NCBI GenBank assembly: GCA_973895155.1
Contig: OZ316895.1
Span: 21,700,001 to 21,764,000, forward strand
Source of the DNA: Marsupella aquatica
Taxonomy: Eukaryota; Marchantiophyta
Length of the DNA: 64,000 bases
Direction: 5' to 3'
Below the pieces are notes generated by a model. It had not been told where the DNA came from, searched no databases, and was given only the letters and a program-made list of their open reading frames with translations. Position numbers and translations under genes: made by a program. Shown here one piece after another: positions 12,473 through 24,427 of this stretch (the stretch's first letter is position 1; each line of letters begins with the position of its first letter).

Positions 12473-15444
12473 TTACTTCAGAGCAAGTTCAGTGAGTCTG
12501 TTGTCTAAACCTTGCCTAGCATACTTCTGGTGCTCACCCCACGATATATCGTTGTAAAGAGCAATTTTGTTGCTAGGCACCAAGTCGGGCACCACACTAA
12601 CGTTGACATGAATTTGAGGCTGAACGAAGACCATCACAGAGGTCCTGTCCCTCTTATCGCTTGCTAGTACTCGATGCTCAGCACTTTTATACTTATCGTT
12701 GGTCATAATCTGAGTATGAGAGCCGAGACATTTCCAACCAAAGAACCATCATTAGCCTAATGAAGTATTCTTCTCATGAGCAGCCACATTCTACCTTTAA
12801 CCCAACTTGAGTTGTCACCAAAACGAAATTCACGTCACTCTCTAGACTTCAACCTGACGTGGTTGTCACCAACATCAAAATGAATTAATCTCCCTATTAA
12901 ACTTGATTGGTTAAAAAGTAATAAATTTTCTCTCTAATCTTTAATCGAAGTTGAGTTGGTGACAGTTGAGTTCATTAATCATTTGTTGAGACCGTCCTTG
13001 AGAATATTTAATCTGTGTGGGGTACTCTGATGAACTTCTGATCTTTTTCAATTGAGCGAAGCGCAATTTTCCTATAGTAAACATGTCAATCGCACGTACG
13101 TGACCCCACATCAGAACATAGCAAACTCGAAATCCAAGATGCAAACTCATTGCACCTATAGTACCTGGAAGGCATCGCCGATGTTGACAACGAATCCATT
13201 AGAAGCTGGCACCACAGGAATCCAGAAACCATCGTTTTTGACTTCAAGCCCAACACCGTCCTGAATCACAAGCGTCAAGAGATTGGGGTCCGTGTGGCCG
13301 ATGAGTCCCAGCGCCAGATCAGGCTGTGGGCAGCGAGGATAGTGGGCTAACATCACGATGTGCTCCATCCCGTCTGCCCCACCCAGGGCCTCATAAATAT
13401 GTTCGCTTTTCAGATTCAGCCCCTCTGATATCAGTTCGAGAAGAGTAGTGGACAATTTCAGCGTTGCTCGGTTGTATTCTAGCATGGTCTCCCTACATTC
13501 ACACACATTAGTTTAGATACCATGGACCAAACCACATGAAATAATTTATTACAACGACTTATCCTGATCACCATCTGTTTCAAGTAGGCGTCCAGGAGAA
13601 AAACTATGACCAATCCGTGACAATCGTTCTGAAGGCTTCACAGATCTCATTCAACGAACCTGAAGAGCATTCCTGTGGGTCAAAGCGAGGCTACCAGCCG
13701 ACCAATGCTATCCGGGAACCACGGAGGACCCACCACCAGACCCAGGCATTGAGTCCAACAGTATGATCAACGAATGAGTAACACTACTAACGAGTTGACT
13801 TGAGGATACTCTAATAACATGGTGATTTTCAAGGTCCGATACTCAAACTGATGTACGCGAAAGACAGGAGGCAAAAAGGTCAATTGTTGGCAAGGAGAAA
13901 TAGAAAGTTGAACTAACCTCAATTGTGCACAAGGAGTTTATTACAGGCTGAAAGATGGAATTCAAATAGAACAGTTTATGCATCTAAGCTAACAACTAAT
14001 CCATCTCAGGCTGAACTGACTGAAATATCATGGCCTCATCCTCAGGTGGACCCAGTTCCATCGAGAAAAAGAAACTCCTAATTTGGGTTGGCTAGGAGCA
14101 CGACTTAAAGCTTAAAGGCATGTATATTACACGCAGATACAATACAGAGCGCAAAGATTGCGATGAAAGAACCAACCTGTAGGAATCCGGTGTGGTGGGC
14201 CATTGGTCGAGTTCCGCGTCACTTATTGGAGTTATCTTATGTCTGAACAAATCTCTCCACGAATGATGGCCACTGGTCGTCGTCCTACTTTTCCCCAAAA
14301 TGGGTGTTTCAAAGGGTAGATTCTTGTGCTCCCCAGTCCACTTGACCTTCTCGGACAATGGCAACTTGAAGAACTCACATCCCACAGCGAGTATTCTCTG
14401 CCTCAAGTCCTCTGGGACGCCATGACCTACCACCTGCAACACGCGAGTTCAGGAGATAGTCAGCTCCAACACAGGAACGAGTTCAAGTAAAGGAGAAGCA
14501 TGGAAGATATCCATAGTCGACCGTCAGAGAATGTCAAGAATTTCGTAGGCAAATATCTAGCCTGTCATCTAAAATCAATGTGTCCTATGACCGTCCACGC
14601 ATCGAAGCTAAACAGTGTCCTCTCAAATTCAAAGGCAGCCACCACAAATTCTGATTCCTACCAAAGTCAGGCTGCACTAGTCAAAACACACGATCACAGA
14701 CGATCTCACAAGTCACAAGGAGGCCAAATGTCTCTCCTAGATTTCATCAGAGGCATTATTGCAGCTGTGCAAATTCGTTCATACAACTATTTGTGTGGGT
14801 AGGTGATTGTCCGCACAATTGCGCTTACGGGTCGAACCTCAAAACACCAGCACTGTTCGCAATCACTTATATACACATTGGGTGTCATGTGACATAATAC
14901 ATGTTTCACACGTGAAATTGACGAACCTGCTCACAATGGACTATAGATCACACAAGTCGCGAGAATCTGCCGGTTGAGAGAAGAAGTGTAAGTCTCATCA
15001 CTTTTCTAAAATAGTCCGAATGTACGTGGGGATAGAAGAAGAAATGGACGTCTGATCACTTGCCTGGAAGAATCCCCAAGTGCTGCAAGCTTTAGCTATA
15101 GACGCCGCAATCTGTCTCCTTCGCTCCGGGTTGTCATAGATGCCGGACATGTCAATCAAGGGTAGTCTGACAGTTCTGTGGTCGCCCTTGACCGAAAGGC
15201 CCGGTTGCAGGTGGGGAGGAAGCACAAATTCTGCCGGAATTTCCACAGAATGAGCCCCATTTTGCTGCTGCTGCTGTGCAATGTCTTTCAATCTATTGTG
15301 TGTCAAAGCTGCTGGGTCCGTTCTACTTTCCGGGGGTGGTGCAGCCGGTCCTTCTTTTGTATCAAGCTCGTCCGCTGCCCCCAATCCTTTCACTTGCGGC
15401 TTCTGTTGTAGCTCCAGACTATTACGTAGAATCGTCACCATCAT
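12473..15444 (-). CDS. 2-oxoglutarate/Fe(II)-dependent dioxygenase (plant DOXC-type)
   Basis: Four exons on the minus strand: 15444..15064, 14433..14177, 13492..13165 and 12709..12473, giving 400 aa and a TAA stop. The start is the first ATG (ATGATG) in frame. The N-terminal half has the DIOX_N signature RLPLIDMSGI and CSTWGFFQVVGHGVP. The C-terminal half is the catalytic jelly roll: iron ligands are His and Asp of GLIGHTDPNLLTL and the His of SAEHRVLAS, and the 2-oxoglutarate-binding pair is R-x-S (RTS) shortly after. The overall layout fits soluble plant oxygenases such as gibberellin oxidases, ACC-oxidase-like enzymes and flavonoid or coumarin hydroxylases; the substrate is not decidable here. 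Intron 1 has a GC donor (CAG|GCAAGT) and a normal TTGCAG acceptor. The upstream region holds imperfect tandem duplications. Confidence 0.92.
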
Positions 15445-15512
15445 CGCATCGAAAGAAATCAAGAATGGGGAACGAACAAAAGAAATGGGATTGAGAAGGA
15501 GACCAACGAACT

Positions 15513-16110
15513 AACGAATGCCAATGACTGGATGATCGCGTCTAATTACATAAAAGGAGTGACAGCAGAGTGAGAGAAGGTGTAGAGAGCGAGATGACCG
15601 AAATGGAAGCAGATGGGAAGAGAGATACAGTACTGCGAACGCCAAACCATTGCGAAGCAGAATGGAAGAAAGTCATTGAGAGGCCGGGGAGATCACGAAG
15701 ACGAGAGAATGCCAATGACTCTGAATAATCGCGTCAAAGAATTACATAAAAGAATTGACAGCAGAGTGAGAGGAGGTGTACTGTGAATAGTCGCGCCTAA
15801 TTACATACAAGTAGAGACGGAACTGGAAGCAGATGGGAAGAGAGATACAGTACAGCGAACGCAAAACCATTGCGAAGCAGAATGGAAGAAAGTCATTGAG
15901 AGGGTGATCACGAAGACAAGAGAGAATGCCAATTGACTCTGAATGTCGCGTCAAATTACATAGAAGAAAGTGAAAGCAGGGTGAGAGAAGGTGCAGTGTG
16001 AACAATCGCGCCTCATTACATGACAGAAGTGACAGCAGAGTGAGAGAAGGTGTCTCTAGCGAGATGGCTTAACAGGAAAGGAAGCAGATGAAGAGAGATA
16101 CAGTACTGCG
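15513..16110. repeat. Three imperfect tandem copies upstream of the oxygenase gene
   Basis: Blocks near 15513-15680, 15706-15905 and 15924-16110 share GAGAATGCCAATGACT, TCGCG(T/C)C(T)AATTACATA, GACAGCAGAGTGAGAG, GAAGCAGATGGGAAGAGAG and GATACAGTAC(T/A)GCGAA in the same order. They span the likely 5' UTR and promoter of the minus-strand oxygenase, so the duplication may change the number of regulatory sites. No open frame is conserved between copies. Confidence 0.75.
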
Positions 16111-16437
16111 AAGTGCGAACTCAAAACCATGGCGAAGGTGAGAGAACAAGAGACAAAGGTGATCATGAGGATGAGAGTGAATGCATTTATAGTCAAGGGA
16201 ACGAAATTGGAGGACGTGGAACAGGCTTCACCTTTGTCTCTTTACGTGAATGAATTACTGTAGTGAGTTGACAAAAACGTCCACTGACCATTCATCACAC
16301 CAAATCACAGAATGCATGAAAGAGCCAATGAATGAAAGAATTGGGAAGTCCACACATTCTTCAACTTGGAAGGCCAGACAAAAAATGGAGACTAGCTCAG
16401 AAAGATTTGCACGGGAATTGTTGGAATGTACTACTGT

Positions 16438-16575
16438 AGAAGCTACTGTAGAAACTGTACACTGAGTTTCTCTCTTTGTCTGAGTTTCACTATTTTAGAA
16501 GCTGTACACTGAGTTTCACTATATTAGAAGCTGTACACTGAGTTTCTCTCTTTCTCTGAGTTTCGCTATTTCTCT
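16438..16575. repeat. Short tandem repeats (GAAGCTGTACACTGAGTTTC)
   Basis: The 20-bp core GAAGCTGTACACTGAGTTTC occurs at about 16498 and 16528, with a variant (GAAACTGTACACTGAGTTTC) at 16449. They are separated by TCTCTTTCTCTGAGTTTC-like filler. No coding content. Confidence 0.8.
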
Positions 16576-17704
16576 TGAATTAGTATTCAGATTCAGTAGG
16601 CTGCCTGGTCCTTAGTTGCAAGAGTTGAGAGTAGCTCTTCAAAACCCACAATACCAGTAGAGTGGTCTTTCTCTAAGTGCACACCCCAATGTGGATAACC
16701 TCTCTAACTGCAAGGCACCCCCTTCCTCCCCTTTGTTCGGAAATGATTATGAATTTTTTTGCACCTTTTGTAAGTACAAACAGGCCAAAAACTTTGGTTA
16801 AATGACAACTTTATAAGTGCAGAATCTTAATAAGTGGACAATGAACACTTATTGGTAAGTGCACAATCCCATCAAGTTATATACACTTACTGATAAGTGC
16901 ATGGCACTGTTCAGTCGAATAAAAATTGCACTTATGGTGTGGGGGACCGAACTTAGGGTAAGGACGTACAATTTAGTGTGGAAGAAGCGTAAATAATTGT
17001 CAAGAGCAGCAGAATCATCCTTAAGGATGTTTCTTATAAGTTGATATAGACCCGCAAAAAGCAAAAGCGGGACTCTTTGGGAGCAATAGGGAGTGTCAAA
17101 GCACTTATGGTTATGAATTTTTGGAAGTCTCACTCTTACCAGGCATGTATTTAGGTAGCCCTTAGGGTTTTCCTACCAGCCATAAAACCATTTTATGTTC
17201 CTGGCCATACCTCACTTAAGCCACTCCCTAATGACCCTTTGTTATTGTTTATCAGTCTTGGCAAAGGCTCAAGTATCTTGCAGCTGTAAAGTAGCACATC
17301 AGATACACCTTGCCATTGTCAGTTTCTCTGGTGCTGATTCTGTAAACTTTACCTTCTTATTTAAATCTACACAACTCACATATTCTCTGCTTTACGTCAG
17401 CTGCATTGTGACGAATTCAATGATGAAGCGGCCATTGACTCATAAGCTCGATAATCCTGCAGATTTTGATACAACATTGAAATGGGGTGGCCAGGTGGAT
17501 ATAATGAAATCTTGGGATGGGTTTACCAAGCCCAGTTGAAAAAAGTGCAGATTCACTGATAATTTGAAGCAGGGATTTGCAATGCCAAAGTTTTATGGTG
17601 GCCCATGCTAAAGTACACTGTTCACTATAATTAGTGATATGCAAGAATTAGCAATAGTACAAAATTAGTGTTACTAACATTGATTTGGTAAAAATGAATT
17701 AGTC

Positions 17705-17835
17705 AACCCAGCCAGGCATAGCTGTGTGGTATCAAGTGATGACTCATAGCTCTTGGGTTCAAATGTTGTGATTGATTGTTCCTTTTCCATGGGGTTTCAT
17801 AGATTTCCCCTTTAATTTAAAATAAATAAATTAAG
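17705..17835 (+). mobile_element. Possible tRNA-derived SINE
   Basis: A box A-like TAGCTGTGTGG at 17719-17729 and a box B-like GGGTTCAAATGT at 17755-17766 are spaced about as in plant SINEs, and the segment ends in an A/T-rich tail (AAAATAAATAAATT). Both boxes deviate from consensus and I could not see a clear target duplication. It could be chance or an old tRNA-like remnant. Confidence 0.28.
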
Positions 17836-20800
17836 TGATTTTGTCCCAGTAACACTATTTTTTGTCTGTTTTTCAGAATAGTTTTTTTTTCACAATCTTG
17901 AGTCCAAAGTAGCACTAATTCTTGTGTATTCTTCAAAAAATAAAATTCCTTCTAATTTCCACTCTTGAGACCACACTAATAATGAAAATTGGTGCTCTCA
18001 AATTAGTATTGGTCACACTAATTATAGTGACTTGTGTGAAAAGATTTGAATTGATGGGGACTTGTGTGAAATATCCAAAAAGAATTAATGTAAATGTGTA
18101 GTGCACCATAGGTCAAGGAAGGCCATAGGTGCTTGTGACAGTTGTAGGAATTATACCAAAAAAGTACCAAAATATAAAACAGGGGTTTTCCAGCGTGCAC
18201 TTTTGCGGTTTCCTTTTATAACAATGAACCCAAATATGTTAAAGGGCCTGAGCAAATTTGGACATTGGAGCACCACTATCCATGTCAAGACCTGGATCCA
18301 CCAGGTTTCACTATGAATGGTACCCTTTTCAAGAACCCTTTTCCTGAAATTGTGGAGCTAAATGGCACTGTAGAGGAGAACAATGAGTGGAATATGAAAA
18401 AGTGATAAATCTTGGACACTTCACCTTTTTATATGCCTAAATAAGAAGATTGTAGGCACTAGAGTAGAGGTGAAGAGGGTTATTTCTTACTTCCATCCTA
18501 GGTGGTACACCAAAGTAGAGTATATTTTGGAAGCTATTATAGTGCATGGAAACCGACTCTTGGGGAGGCTACAATTACCTTAAAGTGGCTCCATGGCAGT
18601 AGGGAAGGCAGATAAATTTAATCACACGTGAACAGATATTTTTGAGACATTACGTGGCGTGGCAGGCCGGAAAACAAAACAGTTGGTAACCCCTTTAGAA
18701 ATACAAATATAACAACTGGCCAAGCTCGTGCGCGGCTTTCCCTTTAATTAAGAAAACAACAGTTGTCAGAATTGTAGTGATTCAGGTTGGAATGTGTTTT
18801 TCATTATCTGAGAATTTTGGGTCATCTTGACAGAATTTTAGTGTCTCAGTGTGAAACCATGAGAATATTCTCGTGTGATTATGGATACAATATTCTGAGA
18901 ATCTTCTAATATTATCTATTCCGATTATCTATGCAAGTTTTTCGTGATATACTTTAGTGGCAGCTCTACAAAAATCTTAGGGCCATGAATTATTGCCTGG
19001 ATTATTTAGAAACCAAAGCTATGTTGCACTGCCAAAACCCAACTCTTGACAAGATGCTTAAATGGACTAATGAAATCCCCAAGGACCCTTCTGAAACTTT
19101 ACTTTCCACTTATATAGCCTTAAATTCCATTCCAAGACAGTGAGATACTGGCAATCATCATTTTGATGCTGAGTTATGAGGGCAAGTCCAACGGACCTGA
19201 TTAAGCCCTTTGGTTTTTGGCCAACTTGCACGGGACTGAGACTGGTCCAAGGATAGCAGTTGGCTGGCTTCCTAGTCAAGTCATGCTAAAGGGGTTGAGT
19301 TTGAAGGTTGCTTTTTGCCATCAAGACCCACCTGAAATCAATAGCTGAGTGTTTCCAGACCCATAGCTTGAGACACCTGGGTGATTACCAGGAGCTAGTA
19401 GATCTTCTGCAAAAGCTGTAGAAATTCTAGCTATAGAGCACACAACCTGGATGCAAAGGCCTCTACAAGCGAGGCATGCAACCCAGATGCACTGGTTGGG
19501 AGAACAGCATATATTTGAACACTATAATGTATCACCCGTAGGACTAACACAGCAGCAATCTCTATCCCTAGTCGACCGACTCAGGAGGAGCAGCGACCAG
19601 GGGCTGCTAACCGGCGTGCCTGCCAAAATTGAAACAGACGACCCAACTCAAGCCATGACATCCAATGCAATATTGACATGTTCAGCATCACACATTGTCC
19701 AACACCAATATTGACTACATTTCAATCTTAACATCTAAAACTACAAACACAAAAGAGATAGGGGTCCACGAACTAATTCCCTTGAGAAGGGGGCGGTGCA
19801 CAACACTTTTCCTCATTTTTCTTGGTATAACTGAACATAGTGACAAGCCAAACAAGAATTGTGACCAACCCAGCCCCACTGTTGCCTTCTCGTTTGTTTT
19901 ATTTCAATATTGTGGCTAAGTAACAAAAATCCAATACGGCACATAGAAAGACTGGAAATGGATCAAATGTGAGTTCCAATGTAGAGAGCAATATGGTGAT
20001 TGCTTTTCACATTGCGTCAACAAAAGGTAAAGGAACAAATCACTCAAGAGGGTAAAGTGACAAAACCATGCAATTGGCACCCCATTTTAACCTGAGCTAG
20101 CATTAAATTAACCATGGTTAGCCCTGACTACCATAAATTTATCATGATCTTCATTGGTGAAGAGATTTTTGAATTTGGCAAGACAAAAGTCGATATGCGA
20201 TTGTTGTTTACATCGAGCATGGAGAGTCGACAAGTTGGAAAGGTTTTCCAATAAATTTATTGTAGTCATCACTGTTGACTGAGTACATTTTGAATGTGGT
20301 AATACAGAGGTAGGTTTAAGTAGGTTCTCATTATCTCATATCAAAGCCCCATTGCCACAAACTGATTTATATTATGGTATGGAGACAAGAAGTACGACCC
20401 AAAGGTACCAAAAGAGATATTGAAAATCAAATAAAATCATTGTATTTGATTTTATTACAAGGAAAAGAAAGTGAAGAAAAGCCAGAGTATCAGTGTGGCA
20501 TACACTTGGTTAAAGGGAGTGAAAAAGGTTTGCACAATGAATTTGGTCGTAAGTTGAAGATCGCGCACATTGCGTCAGTGGGGATGATATGCGTACCAGC
20601 ACTCAGAAAATGCTAAAAGCCACTATCTGCTATAAAATCTTATAGGAGAATATCTAGTAAGATTTGAAGGGAACCTATTCTGACTGTTGCTATGACAGTT
20701 TTCAGCTCAATTTACAACAGGGTCATGTGCTGGTGGAGTGATGAAAGAGTGCCCACTGTCATTTTGGCAGTTTGTGCAGGAGAGCTATGGGACAACTAAA

Positions 20801-22257
20801 CATCTGAAAGCATGTTGCCTGCATGCACTACGTCATTCAGTCCCATGGGTTGTCGTTTTGTTTCAGACCTACCTTTAATGCCCCCACTCCTTAATTTGCA
20901 GGCCCTAACAGACTGTTGCCCTATATGTTTTTCTTTTTCTATATTACGTTTTGTCTTTTGTACAAAATAGAATTGAGAGTATTTCATGAGCTGTGAACGT
21001 CCCAGACAGACAATCTGGAGTTCACAAGATTAAATGGGGAGATTATTCTAAACCCCGTTCTGAACAAAAGCTCTGCAAAATACAAAAAAGAAAATCCTTG
21101 AGAGCTTGAAGAGAACAAAAGAAAACTGAACAGCCTCCTTGGTGGTCTTGTCCCTTTGTGCTGGCTGGGTTGGTTTTACCACCCATTAAATCTAGGTCAA
21201 TTGTATAACCAGAACATAAACCAACACACATGTCAAATCACTTGATTTGTAGATCATAAATAGATTGTATTGGTTTAATTTAGGTGTATGGAGCACATTA
21301 ACTTGACGGTTTTGGTCATGCTTGCTTTGCCTCATCAATGGAGTTTTTGCAAAATTATGAAAACTATGAAACATATCAGAGAAAGAAAACTGAACAGAAC
21401 CAAGCAGTGTCCAAATCTTTCTTCAAAAGATTGGATACAAGATGATCTTGATTTGATCTATTAGTGTGGGTTTGGCCAGTAATTTGGGTTAGAAGACACA
21501 AAGGTGACTGAGGCGGATGAACAAGGAAAAGGGGAAGGAAAAGGTTCAGCCAACCTGTCCAAGTTTGATAGCCCTCTTCAGACCCTTGTGAAACGACTTC
21601 CCACCCAATCTGAGTCTGCCACTAGATATCGCCAACGAAATGGAGGTGGAGTTTCATTTTTTTCTTTAATTGTAAAGAAATGGAAGTGGAGTTGGGACGG
21701 CATGGAGGACAGGCCTTTTACTTGCCCTATGTTTTTCCTTTGTTGCCCTATGTTTTCTTTCTGGAAAACAACAAAGTTCGAGGACTAATGAATGAGGAAT
21801 AGCCCAGAAAGTGTGCTGCCCATAGCCTTTCCTGCTTGATGACGATGGTCCTTGTCATTGGACCAGGTACAGTGGAGTGGGTGCAACTGTGAGGGAGGCC
21901 TTACTCATGGTGGGGCCCTTTGTCTTCGTTTTATTCCCTCAGATTATATGTGGATCATATAATGAGTGTTAAATGTGGATCATATAATGAGTGTTTAAAT
22001 CTGGATCATATAATGAGTGGGAACTGTAATTGGCTTTGCAAGAACTGGGGGCCCCATCCAGATAGAGTGGTTACCAATTCTAGATAGAGTGGTTACCAAT
22101 TCTACATGGCAAGGAGTGTGTTGCAATTGGCTTACAAGAATTGTGGTTGGTGGGGGGGGGGGAGAGAGGGTGTTCAGATATGGTGCTACCAGTTGTCCAT
22201 GGCGAAGAGTGAGCCCAAGTATATGTTGACATGGAGTACTTATTTTATGGGCAGTTT

Positions 22258-22296
22258 TAGACAAGTATACCTGTTTGGGCAGGTATACTTAGTCTA
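22258..22296. repeat. Near-perfect hairpin
   Basis: TAGACAAGTATACCTG, a 6-base loop TTTGGG, then CAGGTATACTTAGTCTA. The arms pair over 16 bp with one bulge. Function is unknown; it may be a remnant of a foldback element. GGTATT/GGTATA motifs recur over the next 250 bp. Confidence 0.7.
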
Positions 22297-24427
22297 CCCA
22301 GACAATACCTTGCCGCCCGTATAATTGCAATACTTGGCCTGGCAGGTATTGATGTTGACTACACCTCGTAAGATACCATGCCTAGCTAGTATTGGCTCTT
22401 CCTATACCCGGCCTACTATGTAGAGGAATTTTCTGTACCTACTTTAACTACTTTAGACTACACCTTCCATATAAAGGGAGGTATATGCCATACAGGTATT
22501 GCCATACAAAAATTCAAAAAACGTTACTAAGTGTAAGGGTTTTGGAAGGGTGTAGGGGGCTTGGCTTGACTTGGCCTGGCTTGGTATGTGTATAGAAGCA
22601 GCAGCACAACACATTTATTTGTGTCCATCGCAACTTGGGTTTGTTGCACTGGCAGCTCTCTCAGATGATATCATCAAATTTCTGCTGAAAACTCCTCAGT
22701 TCATTTAGAATGGCAGATTGAAGTAAATTGGATGTGTGTGATGAATGTGATTTCTCGCTTGTGGATCACATCTTGCAAGACATCAAATGAACTTAAGATG
22801 ACGAGCTGGCAGCACATTGAGGCTTGCAAGTACTGGACGTAAAAAGGTATGGTCTAGTAGTCGTTTGATTCCTTTCCATTCCCTCTCCATCATGAACTCA
22901 TAGCTCCCTTTTGGTTGGTTGGTTGTTGCTATAATCATTTCTGATGGAATTGTTTACTCAATTGATGTTGTCTGATTGTGCAACTTTGGCTCCTTCACTC
23001 ATGAGATTTGATTTGTTGAAGTTCATTTCAAGAGATTTCTGGGCCTAGGGTCTATCTCTAGAACACAAAACACAAAATGGCCATCCAGTTTGCTTTCGTG
23101 GAAAAAATCACCAGCACCCCAACCCCCTTGTAAAGACACCTTGTGTAGGAAGCGAGAGGTCAAGCCTGGTTGGTACACATGAAGGTCAAGCCTGGTTGGT
23201 ACACATGAACACTGTTATCAAACCCCATGCCAAGGTGGGGTACACTAGGCCCTTCCTAACACCTAGAAATTTTTTAATGAGCACAAAGTTTGATGGAGGT
23301 CCCTGTAACTCCACATCAAAATATGACATGTACGGTGTACAATCTCTCTATACCGTGATAAACCTCATTATCTTCTTTAAATCAACTTTAAATCAATGAT
23401 TGCACAGAGTATATCACCACATTTTGAGTTTGATTAGAGTGCAGGCAGTATATCACCACATTTTGAGTTTGATTAGAGTGCAGGCAGTATATTATCACAT
23501 TTTGATGTGTGATTACCAGGAGAGAGGGGGGTGAGACTGACCATGGGCAGCCATTCTTGGGGCTCAATAATGCTTCTCAATCTTGCTACAACTCTAATGA
23601 CGAAAAGTTACTTTAATGTACATTTCCACTTTCTTGGTTTTTTCGATGCTCGAATTAAATGGCAACTACAGTAAGTACACGACAACTCAATCCATGGCCC
23701 ATGACTAGGAGGTGGTGCCCACGAGGAGTAAGGAAAGAATACCACAGCCGACATACTGCATGGTTAACGTGGAAATTAAGAACGCAATTATAGGAAGGAC
23801 ACCAAACTCCTTACTCTAGAATATTTTTATTGGGAAATGAGCACACAAGTGGAGGAAAGGACACCCAACAGGCTGGTCCTGTATATTGAAACGTGGGAAA
23901 ACGAGCACCGCTAACAAACATAATATATTTTACATTCAAGTCAATCTCGAGTCTCGAAACGAGCCTCAAGTGGGATTTCCCATCCTTCGCAGCTCACTGT
24001 CCAATTTTGGATCCCATCCTTCGCAACTCGTTGTCCGAATCTGGATCCAATCCTTAGCAGCTCGCAGTCCGATTTCGCATCTTGCTGAAATATTCCTATA
24101 AAGTCCAGTTTTGCATCAGGCTGAGATATTGTCAGAGTGCTTCCACAAATGTAGCTGAAATATTTTAAAGATTGATCCACAAACTATGGTGAGACGTAGT
24201 AGTGAGTGAACGATTTATTTCTCCGGCATCCCCGGCAGTTGCACAGCCCTTCACCCATCCAATCATATGGGAGAAAAGGAAGCTCTAAAGTAAGAATCGA
24301 TTTATTTGGGTAACAACGTGAAACTTTCTTCAAGTAGACGTCATTGAACAGGAGCTCACATTTTAACCATTTTTAATAAATTCCCTTCGACAAGGCTCAG
24401 CAGTCCACCATCTCGGAATGGCGGCAG

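Larger units (their letters stand above)
16576..24427. other. Gene-poor interval of about 7.9 kb
   Basis: I find no supported gene on either strand. Open frames are short (up to 114 codons at 17195-17539) and without recognisable domains. Sub-features are a SINE-like segment near 17.7 kb, a strong hairpin at 22258-22296 and several small tandem duplications. Examples are GGATCATATAATGAGTG three times at 21952-22020, AGATAGAGTGGTTACCAATTC twice at 22059-22104, AGGTCAAGCCTGGTTGGTAC twice at 23157-23210, and a 43-bp unit 2.5 times at 23405-23510. The last few hundred bases probably include the 3' UTR of the minus-strand strumpellin gene. Confidence 0.45.

Noticed and set aside
17195-17539. Plus-strand frame of 114 codons.
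   Set aside because: No recognisable motif, no supporting splice or context signals, AT-rich surroundings.
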